Shown: in pieces, positions 20,991 through 44,239 of the stretch
Position numbering within the stretch: the stretch's first letter is position 1
Layout of the letters: each line of letters opens with the position of its first letter
The notes under the pieces: generated by a model
What the model saw: the letters and a program-made list of their open reading frames with translations, nothing else
What the model was told of the DNA's origin: nothing
Database searches by the model: none
NCBI RefSeq assembly: GCF_008831285.2
Contig: NC_045149.1
Span: forward strand, 3,711,500 to 3,775,499
From: Nymphaea colorata
Lineage: Eukaryota; Streptophyta; Magnoliopsida; Nymphaeales; Nymphaeaceae
DNA: 64,000 nucleotides
Direction: 5' to 3'
Program-made: the position numbers and the translations under genes

Positions 20991-21390
20991 TCATATAAAA
21001 GACTTGATTAAAGGAGCGATGGGTACCCGCGAAGCCCTCTTTCCCCACCCCTGAACTAGAGAAAAATCCAGCAAACCATGACTCGATGGTGCTCCATGCA
21101 TCCCCAAGAAACCATCACCATCGTTTATAGGAAGCATCTTTAGTATGTGGGACACTTTGTCGTAGTACGTTTCGATTTGATCAAGTTTGTCGATTGATCT
21201 GGCATGGTGTAGTTCAAATAAATGCATTTTAATGGCTTGGTTCTGATAGATATTAGTAGCTCCATCCTCAGATAATAACCATCGGTTGCTTTGGGATACT
21301 TATATCCTTTGATATTTTTTTGCTTCCAAGTTAGGGACCCATACACGTGTCGTCAAATAGGGCACCGTAAATGTGGTCATTATATGTCAA
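20991..21390 (-). pseudogene. Possible retroelement gag-like scrap
   Basis: Two overlapping minus-strand frames (from 21346 and 21227) appear to be one broken coding region: MYGSLTWKQKNIKGYKYPKA..., then MHLFELHHARSIDKLDQIET and YYDKVSHILKMLPIND. The style resembles copia-type Gag, but no diagnostic motif is present and I am not confident of the family. Confidence 0.3.
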
Positions 21391-23400
21391 CAAGTATGGT
21401 ATGTTTGAAATAGCTCAGTGTTTTCTCCCTTAATTTGAACAAAATCTTTTTTGATGTTGTAGTTATGTATATATCTCATTTTGATTGTAGATAACTTTTT
21501 ATGAAACACAAAAACACAAATATGATAAAGAGCTAGACCGAAACTGGCCACATATTGAGCTTGCAGAGCTGCAATAGTCTGTGAGCATACCACATTTTTA
21601 ATTGTCTCAGTCAAACTACACTCAACTAAAATACATATCTTCGATGCTAGAAAGTGATGAAATTGGTGAAATTGAGAAGCTTACTATCAATGAAATTCTT
21701 TGAAAAACATAATAATTTTACAGCAACTTTTTCCAACAAACTTTGCATAAAGTTCTAGAATAATGAAAGAAGCTTCCAACTTCATATTTCAAAGACAGAC
21801 TTTTTGCTAACTGTGCTTGTGAGTTCAAGATATATCAACTCTATTAGATTTTAATTCTATGGAATGCATGATGCCTTTCTGTTAGTACTTTTTTAAGAAG
21901 CATGATGGATCACATGAAGCCTAGTTAAACCATGATTAAGGTTAGTGGGTTCAGCCTATTTTAATAATTTTTTTTCCTGCTAGTATCTCCAGGAAGCCTT
22001 CTTTTACACTCTTTTTCACTTATGTGCTTGTTTTATAAACATATCTTCTTTTCAGCTTCATATCCATTCTGTTTCTTCTTAAACATATATTCATCCTATC
22101 CAGGTTGCTAGTTTCTAGTTTAAGGCCTAATTCCTTGGTCTCATTTAAACTCTTGCATTCAGTTTCATAACTCTCTTTCAAAGATATGGGGTAGTTGTCG
22201 TGGGCTCAATGCACTTACATATTATAAAATCATAAGGCAGTTAAACCCATATCTTACATAAGTATATATGCGCTACCACCAGCATAAGTTGACTAATTTA
22301 TTAAATACATGCTATATTAATATACTAACTTGTATGCCTTTCTATGGACATTACTTGAACTTAGTTAAGCAAGAATGTTCCAAAAGGCTACATTCACAAA
22401 ACAACATTTTCAAATTGATTTCAAAATCATGTGTCTAAACACATTGCAAGTACGGTAACTTGTTTTATTGAACCAAGTTTGTTACATCTAACAATCACGC
22501 CTTCAATATGATAGATTCGTCAAATACATGTCAATCAAAGTCGGCATATATCAAAAGTAATTGTACAATTGTCTCAATACCCAAGAAAAGTTGTGCTACT
22601 GATATCAAAACCATAACTAGTGGGTTCAGATTTTAAAAATTTACAGTAGCAACTAGAATTTGTAGCTAAAAGTCTTTATTCAAAATAACATTATGATTTA
22701 TGACACTTCTAGCAACAATCATGAACGTGGTTAATCATGGGTCGGATATGGTCATTCTTTCAGCATTCCGCCCGTGATTTCAATTCCCATACATATGCCA
22801 CCCGAAGTGCTAAAACCCCGACTTCATTTTCTACTTTATTAAATATATTTAACAAAGAAAGAAAAGTTTTGATTTGGATAAGTTTGCAACAAAACATATA
22901 AAATTATGAATTTGTTCAACTATTGCTACGAAACCACATTTAAGCATCAGTAATTGACATATTTTCGCTAGATTAATTAAAAAGAAATATCTACAAAGAT
23001 TACCTAGAGATTAAAAAAAAATGAATTTGTGCATATTAAAGAAAAGACACAAACTTTATCGAGCTTGTGACGGTTTCCCAAAGCATGGGCAGTGAGTAAA
23101 CCCAACCAATTGTTTCGATCGAAGTACTTAGACCATCTAGACACTACGTTAAACTTTTAAAAAGCCAGGTCGTTGTTAATATCACAATCACATTGCTCCG
23201 GAAACTTTTCCACAATATCGACTAGGGAAGAGCAACACGTAAGCATGAAATACATTTTGCCTTTACACAAGGAATGCTATTACATACATATTATGCCTGT
23301 TCATGACAAACAACATTGCAGCATTGAGCAACTGGCACACTCTTTAAGTGCAACCAACATAATCTAAACATGTATTATGAACTGCAAGAGATTAATTATC
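21391..23400. other. Intergenic spacer and probable Dr1 3' UTR
   Basis: No gene. The few hundred bases below 23401 should be the Dr1 3' untranslated region (minus strand). TTTATT (AATAAA on the minus strand) occurs at about 22834 and 22673, but I cannot choose a cleavage site. The rest is AT-rich. Confidence 0.4.
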
Positions 23401-35459
<12,059 letters not shown>

Positions 35460-35495
35460 GCTTCACAAGGTTCAAGGAATGTACCCATAAGCATA

Positions 35496-36190
35496 TCTTA
35501 ATTATAAAAACGGGGGAAAACAGAAAGGAATAAGAAGATTGGGGTTGATACAGCATACCTTGAGAAGTACGGCTTTGCGAAGCAAATCAAAGCAGTAAAG
35601 GCCTCTTGAAAGCTAAACTTCAGTAGAAGTAGAGCACCAACAGGGCTCAGAATTCACCCTATCATGCAGACAATATCCTGTATCACAATACCAAATTGAA
35701 CCAAGCTCGATTAAGAAAACGAACGCGAGCTCAACCATGCATACTTATTCTCTTACGGTCACCAAAATCACAAAAGCACCCAAATGCACTGGGGGCATTT
35801 TCGCAAACTGACCAAGGACCCGTCATCGCGTCGAATCCACCGATGCAAAAGAACGGAACCCTAACGTAAGAAGCGCTCTTCCAGAGAGCAAAAGAGGAGA
35901 TGAACCGAGAAGAAAGAGAAATCAACCAACCCAACAGATAGAGCAACGAAGCGTGCCCTGGTCCAGCGTTGATCAGAAATCTGCGAAGCCGAGCACCCAC
36001 GATACAGAAATTGACCGAAAATCTACAGAAAAGGGAAGAGAAGATGTAGGGTACAACCAAAGCCGAACGCGAGGGGAAGAAAGAGGGGTCGAGAAAGACA
36101 GAAGGTGCCGCGAAGGGTTGGGACTTAACCCGGATCCAACTTCTGCCGACTTCGGTATCACAACCAGATGCATTCATTCAAGACGACAGT
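35496..36190 (-). other. Probable Dr1 5' UTR with one or more short introns
   Basis: Upstream of the Dr1 ATG, a GTATGC donor is visible on the minus strand at 35558-35553 after GCCGTACTTCTCAAG, with a possible acceptor about 60 bases on, near 35497. Further up, 35660-36180 is GC-richer, as expected for a transcribed 5' region. A 148-codon minus frame there (36177-35731) crosses it but has no recognisable content and is probably chance. Transcript evidence would be needed to fix exon limits. Confidence 0.4.
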
Positions 36191-36236
36191 ACTCGGTGCT
36201 AAACAAATCGTAGGGGCCAACCAAAACTACCACAAG

Positions 36237-36257
36237 TGACGTTATTGACGTTACGTG
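36237..36257. promoter_or_regulatory. Paired TGACG(T) bZIP-type sites upstream of Dr1
   Basis: TGACGT at 36237-36242 and TGACGTTACGTG at 36246-36257 lie just above the probable Dr1 transcription start. TGACG repeats and ACGTG cores are known binding sites of TGA and other bZIP factors in plants. Here the two TGACG words start 9 bases apart. The function is inferred from motif and position only. Confidence 0.4.
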
Positions 36258-36267
36258 CCCATGCAGA

Positions 36268-37120
36268 CTAGGCCTGTTCAAAGAGTCCAGTTGACTCGAG
36301 CTCGCTCGATAGACTTGGTTTAAACTCGGTTCATTTATTAAACAAGTCTTGAGTTAAGAAATGAGCTCGATAACTTAAACGAAAACGAGTCCAGCTTAAG
36401 CCTGGGCATCGGGCCAGCGCAGCCGGGTAACAAGTCAGGCCTGGGTTGGCCCAACATCCAAAAACCAGGTTCGGCCCAACTTGAAAAACCTGAGCCCGAG
36501 CTCGGCTCGGGTCCGATTGAATTAAATTTAAAAATATATTTTTAATATAAAATAATATATAAATATAATTAATTACAATAAATATTATAAAAATATATAT
36601 TAATTAAAAAATTTTAAAAATAAATTATCGGGCTCACTCGAGCCAGCCCCATAACGAGTCGGGCATGCCCGGCTCCCTTTTTACTGGGTTCGAACCCGAC
36701 CCCGAGTCGAGCCGGGTACAGTGTACCCAGCAGTGGCCTGGCCTGCGCCCAACCTTAGTTGAGCTCGAGTTAAGTGGGCTCGACTTGGTTAAACTCGGTT
36801 AAGCATGAGAAAAAAATACAAAATACATCTCATTAAGTTATAAAAAAATAGATTGAAATGAATATAACGTAACTGATATGTGGAAAGTTTCATGGTTTAT
36901 ATGCTGCCTCTTTCTTTAAAAAATAACTTTTTAAATTAAATGTTTGACTCGGCTCAAGCCAATCTTTGGATTCAAGTCGAGTTTGAGTTTTAAGATCTCA
37001 AGCCGAGTCAAACTTGAGCTAATGAAATCGAACTCGAGCCGAGTTGAGTTCCTTCCAAAACACGCGAGCTGAGTTCAAGCTAGTTCAACTCGGCTCGAAC
37101 TCGCTCATTAACAACCCTAC
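36268..37120. mobile_element. Nested MITEs: ACTCGGCTCGA-type outer, GGGCATCGGGCC-type inner
   Basis: The outer element opens TAGGCCTGTTCAAAGAG and closes CTCATTAACAACCCTAC, an imperfect inverted pair. Its body repeats GAGCTCGAGT / ACTCGGCTCGA words in both orientations. It is interrupted at about 36400-36760 by a second element opening GCCTGGGCATCGGGCC and closing with the inverted GGCCTGGCCTGCGCCC, with an AT-rich middle. The inner family recurs at 37570-37825. Both are non-coding; exact ends and duplications of the two are uncertain. Confidence 0.55.
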
Positions 37121-37569
37121 CTACAGCTGAGATGACACTCACCAGCAAGGATCTTGCCCTTCTCGCAAAACACCCTTAAAGACAATTTTACCCTCAAGCA
37201 AAATTTACAATTCTACCCCCAACCCTTTGTATTCGCATCATTATGATTGTGTCATCGACCCTTGGAATTCTAATCACTACCTCTCTACTGGGATTTCCAT
37301 GTTTCGTGTAACAGTGAAGAAGAGCTTCCAATAAATGTAATGGAGAAGAATTTCGGGTGTAACTGTGAAAAAGAGTGATCAGTGCACAATGCGAAGATAG
37401 TTCCATCAACGGTTGGTGACTACTCGCGTACATTCTTAATAAGGTTGTTTGATCACCATGGTGTTGATCTGGTGAGTAAAGAGTACGATAAACTACCTTT
37501 AGTTGGCCAAAATGAAGAAAAGTCATCCGAAAACTGAAACTAGCAAGGAATCCCCCAAAGAAGATGGAA

Positions 37570-37825
37570 ATAGGGTTGTGCATCAAGCTGGCCCGGCCCG
37601 ATAAGAAATAAGAAGTTAGGCTTGTGCCAGGCAGCCAACGTCCTAACTCAGCCCATTTAAAACATAATTTAATATATAAATATATTTAATTATAAAAACA
37701 ACATATATAATTTTATATGTTTAAATAAAATAATATTAAAAAAGAAGTCAGCATGCCAACTCGGGCTCATCCATGCCAATTTCAGGACTAGGGCCCGATA
37801 GGTGCCAGGCCCCATGCCCACCTCT
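37570..37825. mobile_element. 256-bp hAT-type MITE
   Basis: A perfect 8-bp duplication AGATGGAA flanks it (37562-37569, 37826-37833). The left end ATAGGGTTGTGCATCAAGC is the imperfect inverse of the right end (AGAGGTGGGCATGGGGC when inverted). CCCGGCCCG and GGGCCCG words lie near the ends and AT-rich sequence in the centre. Same family as the inner element at 36400-36760. Confidence 0.75.
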
Positions 37826-37833
37826 AGATGGAA

Positions 37834-38301
37834 GAAGTAGGCATTGTTGATGAATGTGATGGCTGCACCTTTCTTATATGAAACAAATACCTACATCACC
37901 TACTAAGTGCTATCAATCATATCTGGATCCGATGGATCTATCATTGATGGCTAAGTACCCCCTATCGTTTCGGATGGAAGAAAACAAACTATTGTGGGTT
38001 GTTTTCGGTCCCCCAAACAAGGAATTGGCAGGTGTTGTGTGGCAAACGAGGATAATGCTGCAAAAAATAGTCTTTGAGGGTTGAATTCAGCTATAGGAGG
38101 GGATGTGTGCCGCATAACTTGTTAATTAAGCTCAGAAGTAGGCAGAGGAGAAAAATTTTGTAGATGCTGTTGATGAGGCTCAAAAGTTGCCATAAGAAAA
38201 AATGTGCTCGCCAATTTTTGACAAGGCTTAGGAGCAGGCAGAGGAGCAAAGGTGCTCCCTGTCATTCAGAATAATCGACTCACAACACCCCCTAAGCAAG
38301 A
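37834..38301. other. Spacer, no gene recognised
   Basis: A 68-codon plus frame at 37878 has no recognised motif. A phrase AGGCTCA(A/G)(A/G)AG is repeated near 38130-38240. Confidence 0.35.
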
Positions 38302-38480
38302 CACTACAAGGAAATCCCTTTCTAGCAACGGCAAAAACCATCACTAAAGAGCCCAAAAACCATTGGCAAATAGCCTTTAGCGATTGTTTAAAACCATTCT
38401 AAAGGTGGTGCAACCTGTCTATTAGCATTGTGCCTAAAAGCTTTTAGCTACAGTTTGCATCTTTTAGTTACAGTTTTCCT
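38302..38480. mobile_element. CACTA-type transposon terminus
   Basis: CACTACAAGGAAATCC at 38302 is a canonical CACTA end. It is followed by repeated AGCAACGG, CCATCACTAAAG, TAGCGATTG and TTTAGxTACAGTTT words typical of a subterminal region. No matching opposite end was identified downstream. Confidence 0.6.
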
Positions 38481-40431
38481 GTATGTAAAAAACTTTATAT
38501 ATATACAACATATATAGGAAAGTATTATAGATACATATATATCAAAAAGAACACTAATTCAAAAAATGCACATGTTCATTATCAAATAATATTTTTAACA
38601 TAATTAGCTAAAAATTACACATATAGATGCAAGCATAAAATTCACCACACCAAAGTATTCCCATTAGTTTCTGTTTCTGCTTGGCTTGAAATATTGCTTT
38701 CATGAATGAACCCACCCTTTGTCAAGGTAGCAAGTAACGCTCTCCCCAATACAAATTTCAACTTTCTCACACATTGCCCACAGATGCAGTTCTATAGCCA
38801 CTATCACTGCCCAACAATGGAAAGAAGCTTTCATCTAAACCAGCAATGCAGGACAAGCTTATGGATCTTCCAATTTAATAGGAAAGGCAAAGTTTATGTC
38901 CATACAATGTTGGTTTTAAACCAATTTCAAACTCTAAAAGTAGTTGAAACCATTGTCAATCATAAACTAAATGTACTATTAGAGAGAAAGAGAGAGAGAG
39001 AGGGGGAGGTCTCATATCCATGCCTGATGGAGGGTGAAGTAAACGGTGCCCTGTTGAGAAGAGGATCTTCCAGTCATGATGGAAAACGAAGATGAGCAAC
39101 AGTTGAGATGAGGACGAAGTCATGAGCTTGCTTGGAAGAGGGATCCCTAACTGGTATATTATACGGGTGGAATTAAACACTTAGGAGAAAAGTTTCACAT
39201 GATTAGGTGCAACTTTATTGCTGCTAAGTAAAATACTAGATCCACCCAAAACTCTTGGGAGTTTTATTCCATGTTTCATAGGATATGGTATTTGTAATCT
39301 ATGATGGAATTAAGGTTCCATTGTTATAGTGAAATTCCACCTAATCAAAAGCCCCTTAAGGTTTACCCAGTTCTAGACACTGCACTTCAGTGTAGCTCAA
39401 GTTTTTTAGCAGAATCCTAATCAATTCTGGAATTAGTTTCTTCACACGATTGTAATCAAATATTCCTCGAGTGAATCTTCAACGTCATATGAGACTAACG
39501 TGCCATAGATTAGATGTTCTTGTTTTTCCCTCAACAAATGTTCATTTTGATACCTATGATTTTGGAAATTTTGAAATTTTAAGGGGTAAATAAAGTTATT
39601 TTTCAGTCAAAATTTGTAGGTCACATCATGTCTACCCAACCACTAAGTAGAGGCATTTTGGTCTTTAGTCACTATATGCATATTTTTTCATAAACCTAGG
39701 ATAGGAGCAACATGAGCATAAGTTAGTATCTATATGCAAGTCATATTGAACCCAGTAGGGCCATGCCTAGCTTGAGCCCATTTCCAAATTGAGCTGTACT
39801 TGGTTTTCTAAAACTAAACCCAGCTTGAGTCTTGTTATAGACCTACACCCAACCTAGGTCTGCACCAAGATGTAAACTAAGCCCAGCCAGGTTTGTGTCT
39901 AACTGGGTTACTACTAGGTCAAGCCTGAGTCCCTCAAGCACTAAACCAAGTTTGGGCCCACTTGACCCAGATCTAGTCTAACTCAAATTTTGTATCCAGA
40001 CCTTAGATATGTTTTTCTTCAAAACCAAATCTCTCATTTCCAGATCTCAACATCATACCTCATATCCAAATCATAATATCATATCCAGATATGTTTTTTA
40101 GAACTTTATCTGTGTCCATATCTTGCCATGGATCTCAAAACCATGTCTAGATCTAGGATCTAGATGCATTGAATCGAGACACTTTCATAGATATGCCTTC
40201 ATACATCAATATTTCAGGTGTGCGCTAGATGTTATCCTTTGTCAGTGTGGTTTACATGGAATCAAATTTGGTATTCGTATTAGAATGAATAGTTTTCTGT
40301 TTGACATAGGATATAACATATGGTTTATTGTGTGCTTTCTATCTATTATGGCTGCATCAAATTCTCACTACATGCAACTTGTCAGCATGAGCAATTGCTC
40401 ATAAATTATTCAAAATTTTGCAAAGATCTGC
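38481..40431. other. Spacer left of the Tekay cluster; possible start of copy B
   Basis: AT-rich with a short GA tract near 38985-39005 and, at 39750-40000, repeated CCAGCTTGAG/GGGCCCA words like those of the MITEs upstream. The last bases before 40432 continue, after removal of the two Tekay elements, into 50516. This places them next to the old LTR-like copy B, though homology to copy A could not be seen this far left. Confidence 0.4.
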
Positions 40432-43400
40432 TGTAACGCTTGACTCTTTTTGCAGGTGGGCTGGATCGGGTCTAGACCCGGACCCAAACCCACCCGCGTG
40501 TGAGCCCCATGCGAGGGAGTTCTTCTCCCTCGTCTCCCTCTTCGTTCTTTCCTCTGTGGCATGGCAAGAAGAAACAAGAGGCAGGAGGAACAACCGACGG
40601 CGGAGGTTGTGGCTGCGATGACCTCTGGGCAGGCGGAAAAAGGACAACGGCGGCGGCGGTGCACCGGTAAACCCTCCCGACCTCTCTATCTCTCTACCTC
40701 TTTCTTCTTCTTTCCCCTTCTTCCATCTTCTCCTCCTCCCCTCGCACGCCTACTCTCCCGTGCTATGCCCCTCTCTCTGCCTCTCCCACACAGTCTCACC
40801 CTCTCTCTCTATGCACCTCACTCTCTCCTTCCCCTTCCCGCCAGCTCTCACCCGCACGGTCCCTCTCCTTTGCTGCCCTCTCTTGTCTCTCTCCTTTTGT
40901 CTGACCCCTCTCTCTCAGTCTCTCATCTCTGTCAGCGCCCTCTCTCACTTGTTTTAAGCCTCCCACACAACTACCGTGGGCTTCTTCTAACGACAGACCC
41001 CTCTCCTAAACCACCTTTCCGTTGATTTTGACTTTTGGTGGCTGTTGGATTGGATTTACAGCTAGGGGACACATCTTTCCCCTCATACCAGCGACTAGAA
41101 TGCATTGGTGGTGGCAGCATTGAAGGATTTTGGCTGCTTGAGGATCGCTTGAACTCGTGAGGTGGCTGCCGGGAGGATTGCAACAGTTTAGACTCTAAAT
41201 TTGAGGTGAGCGAGGCTTAACCAAGCCTAAATCAACTATTATTTTCTATTGGAGCATGTATAATTATTATTTGAGCATGCTAGAATTTAGAATTTGATGT
41301 TTAGGGATGCATGTTAGCGACTTTGCTTTTTGAGGAAAGTTTAGGATTATGTTGGAGAAACGATGATTCATGTATATATTGATCTTTTAAGGTTGAGGTG
41401 TTGATTTTCAAAGCAATAGGGAAGCATGGTAGAGATTGTGATGTTGTGGGGAAGATTTAGAACCGTCTTAGTGAGCACGCGACACATGCTTTTGTGAACG
41501 GGTGTATCTTGGAGTTATTTGGGAAAAGCATACGTAAGTTGGATATGACTATGGAGTTGATGCATCGACTAAAAAAGCAAATGAGAATGGAGTTGTGATG
41601 GATTGATCGAAACAGTGAATTTCGACGTTTGGTGGCAATGTCTAGAGGTTAGGAGGAGGCCTATTGGAGGGCTTGTAGGTCGACACTTCTTGAGGCGATG
41701 ACATGTGCCTCAATGATTTGTTTGGATCGTAAAGGTAACTGGTATATATCTTATCTTGTGGCTATGTCTACAGGTACACCGGCACGTCCTGTCGACCTTG
41801 AGCGACCAGTTTCGAAGCTCGAGATATTTTGAAGAGTCTTGTGGGCGCACGACAGGTATGACAACATTCCAGGCAAATCCCTGCCTGGGCAAATGTGTGT
41901 TCCTAGGATCGTGGGATCTTAGGATTGTGTTGTGATTGATTGATTGTTCTGTGAGTGAATGAGTGTATACATGCAAATGAATTGATATATGATATGGTTT
42001 GTTTTGAAAAGCTATTAGAAGCTTGTTTTGAAAATGTTACGTATTTGCATGTGCATGCTAGAATTGATAATTATTTAGGACAGATGAGGTGGGGTATCGA
42101 GTTGAGTGTCTCCTCGACCCCAATTGTGCATTAGAAAACATTTTAGAATGATAACTGCATAGGACAGCTACGAGCCAATCACAGATCGAGACTACTCTCT
42201 GTGATTTGGCTAAGTTTTTCAAAGAGGTGATTGATGTGATAATTGATGTAACTGATATGATAATTGATGTGAAAGTTGTATTTTGTTGCATACACATTGC
42301 CGTGAAAAATGATGCAAATGAATGAATTGGAGGGTAATTGTACCCGTATTGTATGACGGCTACCTATGACTGTTAATGTTATATGTAGACCTCGTGTGGA
42401 GACAATTGGAGGTGTGGGTGCACTCGTGAAGTGAACCAACCTCATGAGCTAGCCAGTCATTTTGTGAATGTGTAATTGTAATGACAATAATGAAAGAATA
42501 AGAGATGAGAGGCCAGTGGGTTGTGGCAATGTGTTTGGAAGACATCCCGCTTTCACCACTGGTCTCGCCTGTTCGGAGCGCAGACGGTGCAAGGCCCCAG
42601 GGTACTGTTGTGTGTTGTGCTTGGAGCGTTGGGCTCCCGCCTTCCCAACCTGGATGTCCTAGGGAAGGTTGAGTATCTCTCCCTGGAATTCACATATCCA
42701 TGGATGAGTGCTCTACTGCTGCAGCGGGTGAATGGATCCATACTGTTCTGAGCCACCACAGGGGTTGTCTCTCGGTTATAGGCCACCCGTGGTGTGCACA
42801 TGCATGTGTTTGCACCCACAGGAACTGTCAATTCACTAAAGTTAATGAAATGAAATGTATATGATTGATATGCATGAGAATGTTATGAATGAAATAATAT
42901 GTTTGTTCGTGCCTTGCATGTGAATTGAAAACGTTTTACTGTGGCCATTGAGTGGCCTTTACATGTCGTGGTCTATGTTAGGAGTCTTCTTGAAAAATGA
43001 TGTGGCTATGCCCTGACACGACAAGATGATAGATTGTTTTTATGATTGTTCTCATAATTGAGCCATACATAAGAGGGTTTGGAATTTTCCTGGCTTGTTG
43101 CCATACTACGATGGCTAAACCTTCTGTTGTTTTATTTTTCAGGTTTTGGTGGACCAGTGGCAGCAGGTTGAACAAATGGCGTCACTCACATCCTACTGGG
43201 GAGGTTTTGGGTCTTTTGTAGTGCCGGCGTGTCTTATTTTGATTGTATTGATGTCTTTTTTTGTTAAACATCAATTATATGTTCTGAGACATTTTTGTCA
43301 AACAGTTAGATGTGATTTTGTATGAATCAAAGTTGTTATATGAATGAAAGTTCGCCACATTGTTTTGAATGACATAGCTCCCTCTTTTGAATTGTTGTGT

Positions 43401-43469
43401 CGTCACACTTCAACACTTTATGTTAGAAAAAAAAAAGTGTTTGAGGGTCAAAAAGGTTGGGGTGTAACA
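40432..43469 (+). repeat. 5' LTR of Tekay element 2
   Basis: 3,038 bp, TGTAACGC...GGTGTAACA. Contains a CT-rich zone (40680-41030) whose long frames are low-complexity only. No protein is supported inside the LTR. Confidence 0.9.
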
Positions 43470-43749
43470 GTTTTAGTATTAGAGCTATGGCAAACCCCAC
43501 TATGGATGTGAGTTAAAGCCTATCTGTGAAGCCGTGTTGCCCAGGTACGCGTTTACTTGATTGAACTTATATTGTACTTTTGATCTTTCAATAAAGTATA
43601 TGTATAGAAGATGATTGTTGTTTTGAGTGATTGATGTTTTGAAACATTGTGCTGATGCACATTTTTGATTTGATTTAAAGGATTGGTCATAGACCTTGTT
43701 TGAGAATGAGGGTTCTTGTGTGTACTGTTGGAGTACCAATGTGGGGGTA

Positions 43750-44215
43750 AGAAGCCAGCTGGGCTGGCTACAGAGGCACAAGGAGAGCCAAGTTCAGCAC
43801 ATCCGGATGGGCATACCCATTGGATGACAGCATGTTAGGGCAACAGTACGCCCAAACTAGTGTGGGTGCTCAAATCCTATCAAGGTAGACTCCACCTGTG
43901 GATGTACATACTATACTGCTGACAACATTGCAGACACTGACCTCCCTTGTATCATTAATGGTCAGTAAACAGAGGAGCCATGCATCTCCTACTGGAGACA
44001 CCACCACACCACCTAAGGAGAAAGCAACAGTGATGTTATTCAACCAACTTATGTCGATGCAGTCGCTTGTCTTAACTGGAGATGACAGAGGAATGGATTG
44101 AAGAGGGTGAACACACCTTTGAGCTCCTTAAGATGCCAGAATGTGAAAAAGTTAACTATAGTTCGTATTTGTCGAAAGGTGATGCTAAACGGTGGATCCA
44201 CCCATTTCACTTATA
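43750..44215 (+). pseudogene. Truncated gag of Tekay element 2
   Basis: Degenerate N-terminal Gag, recognisable at EEWIEEGEHTFELLKMPE and SYLSKGDAKRWIHPFH (the common WxxxxExxFxLLxxPExxKV...GDAxxWW pattern). It stops at about 44215, and the next recognisable sequence is the last part of protease. The Gag C-terminus, zinc knuckle and protease active site are missing. An in-frame stop lies at about 44099. Confidence 0.75.
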
Positions 44216-44239
44216 TGTACAGTTGGTAATTCATTAGTT

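Noticed and set aside
22741-22810. Possible tRNA-like B box (TTTCAATTCCC)
   Set aside because: No matching A box, acceptor stem or anticodon arm could be drawn.
35731-36177. 148-codon minus frame upstream of Dr1
   Set aside because: Falls in the probable Dr1 5' UTR, no recognisable protein, broken by likely splice sites.
40561-41025. 154-codon frame repeated at 47560-48024
   Set aside because: Same CT-rich part of the two LTRs of Tekay element 2; repetition reflects the LTRs, not a duplicated gene.
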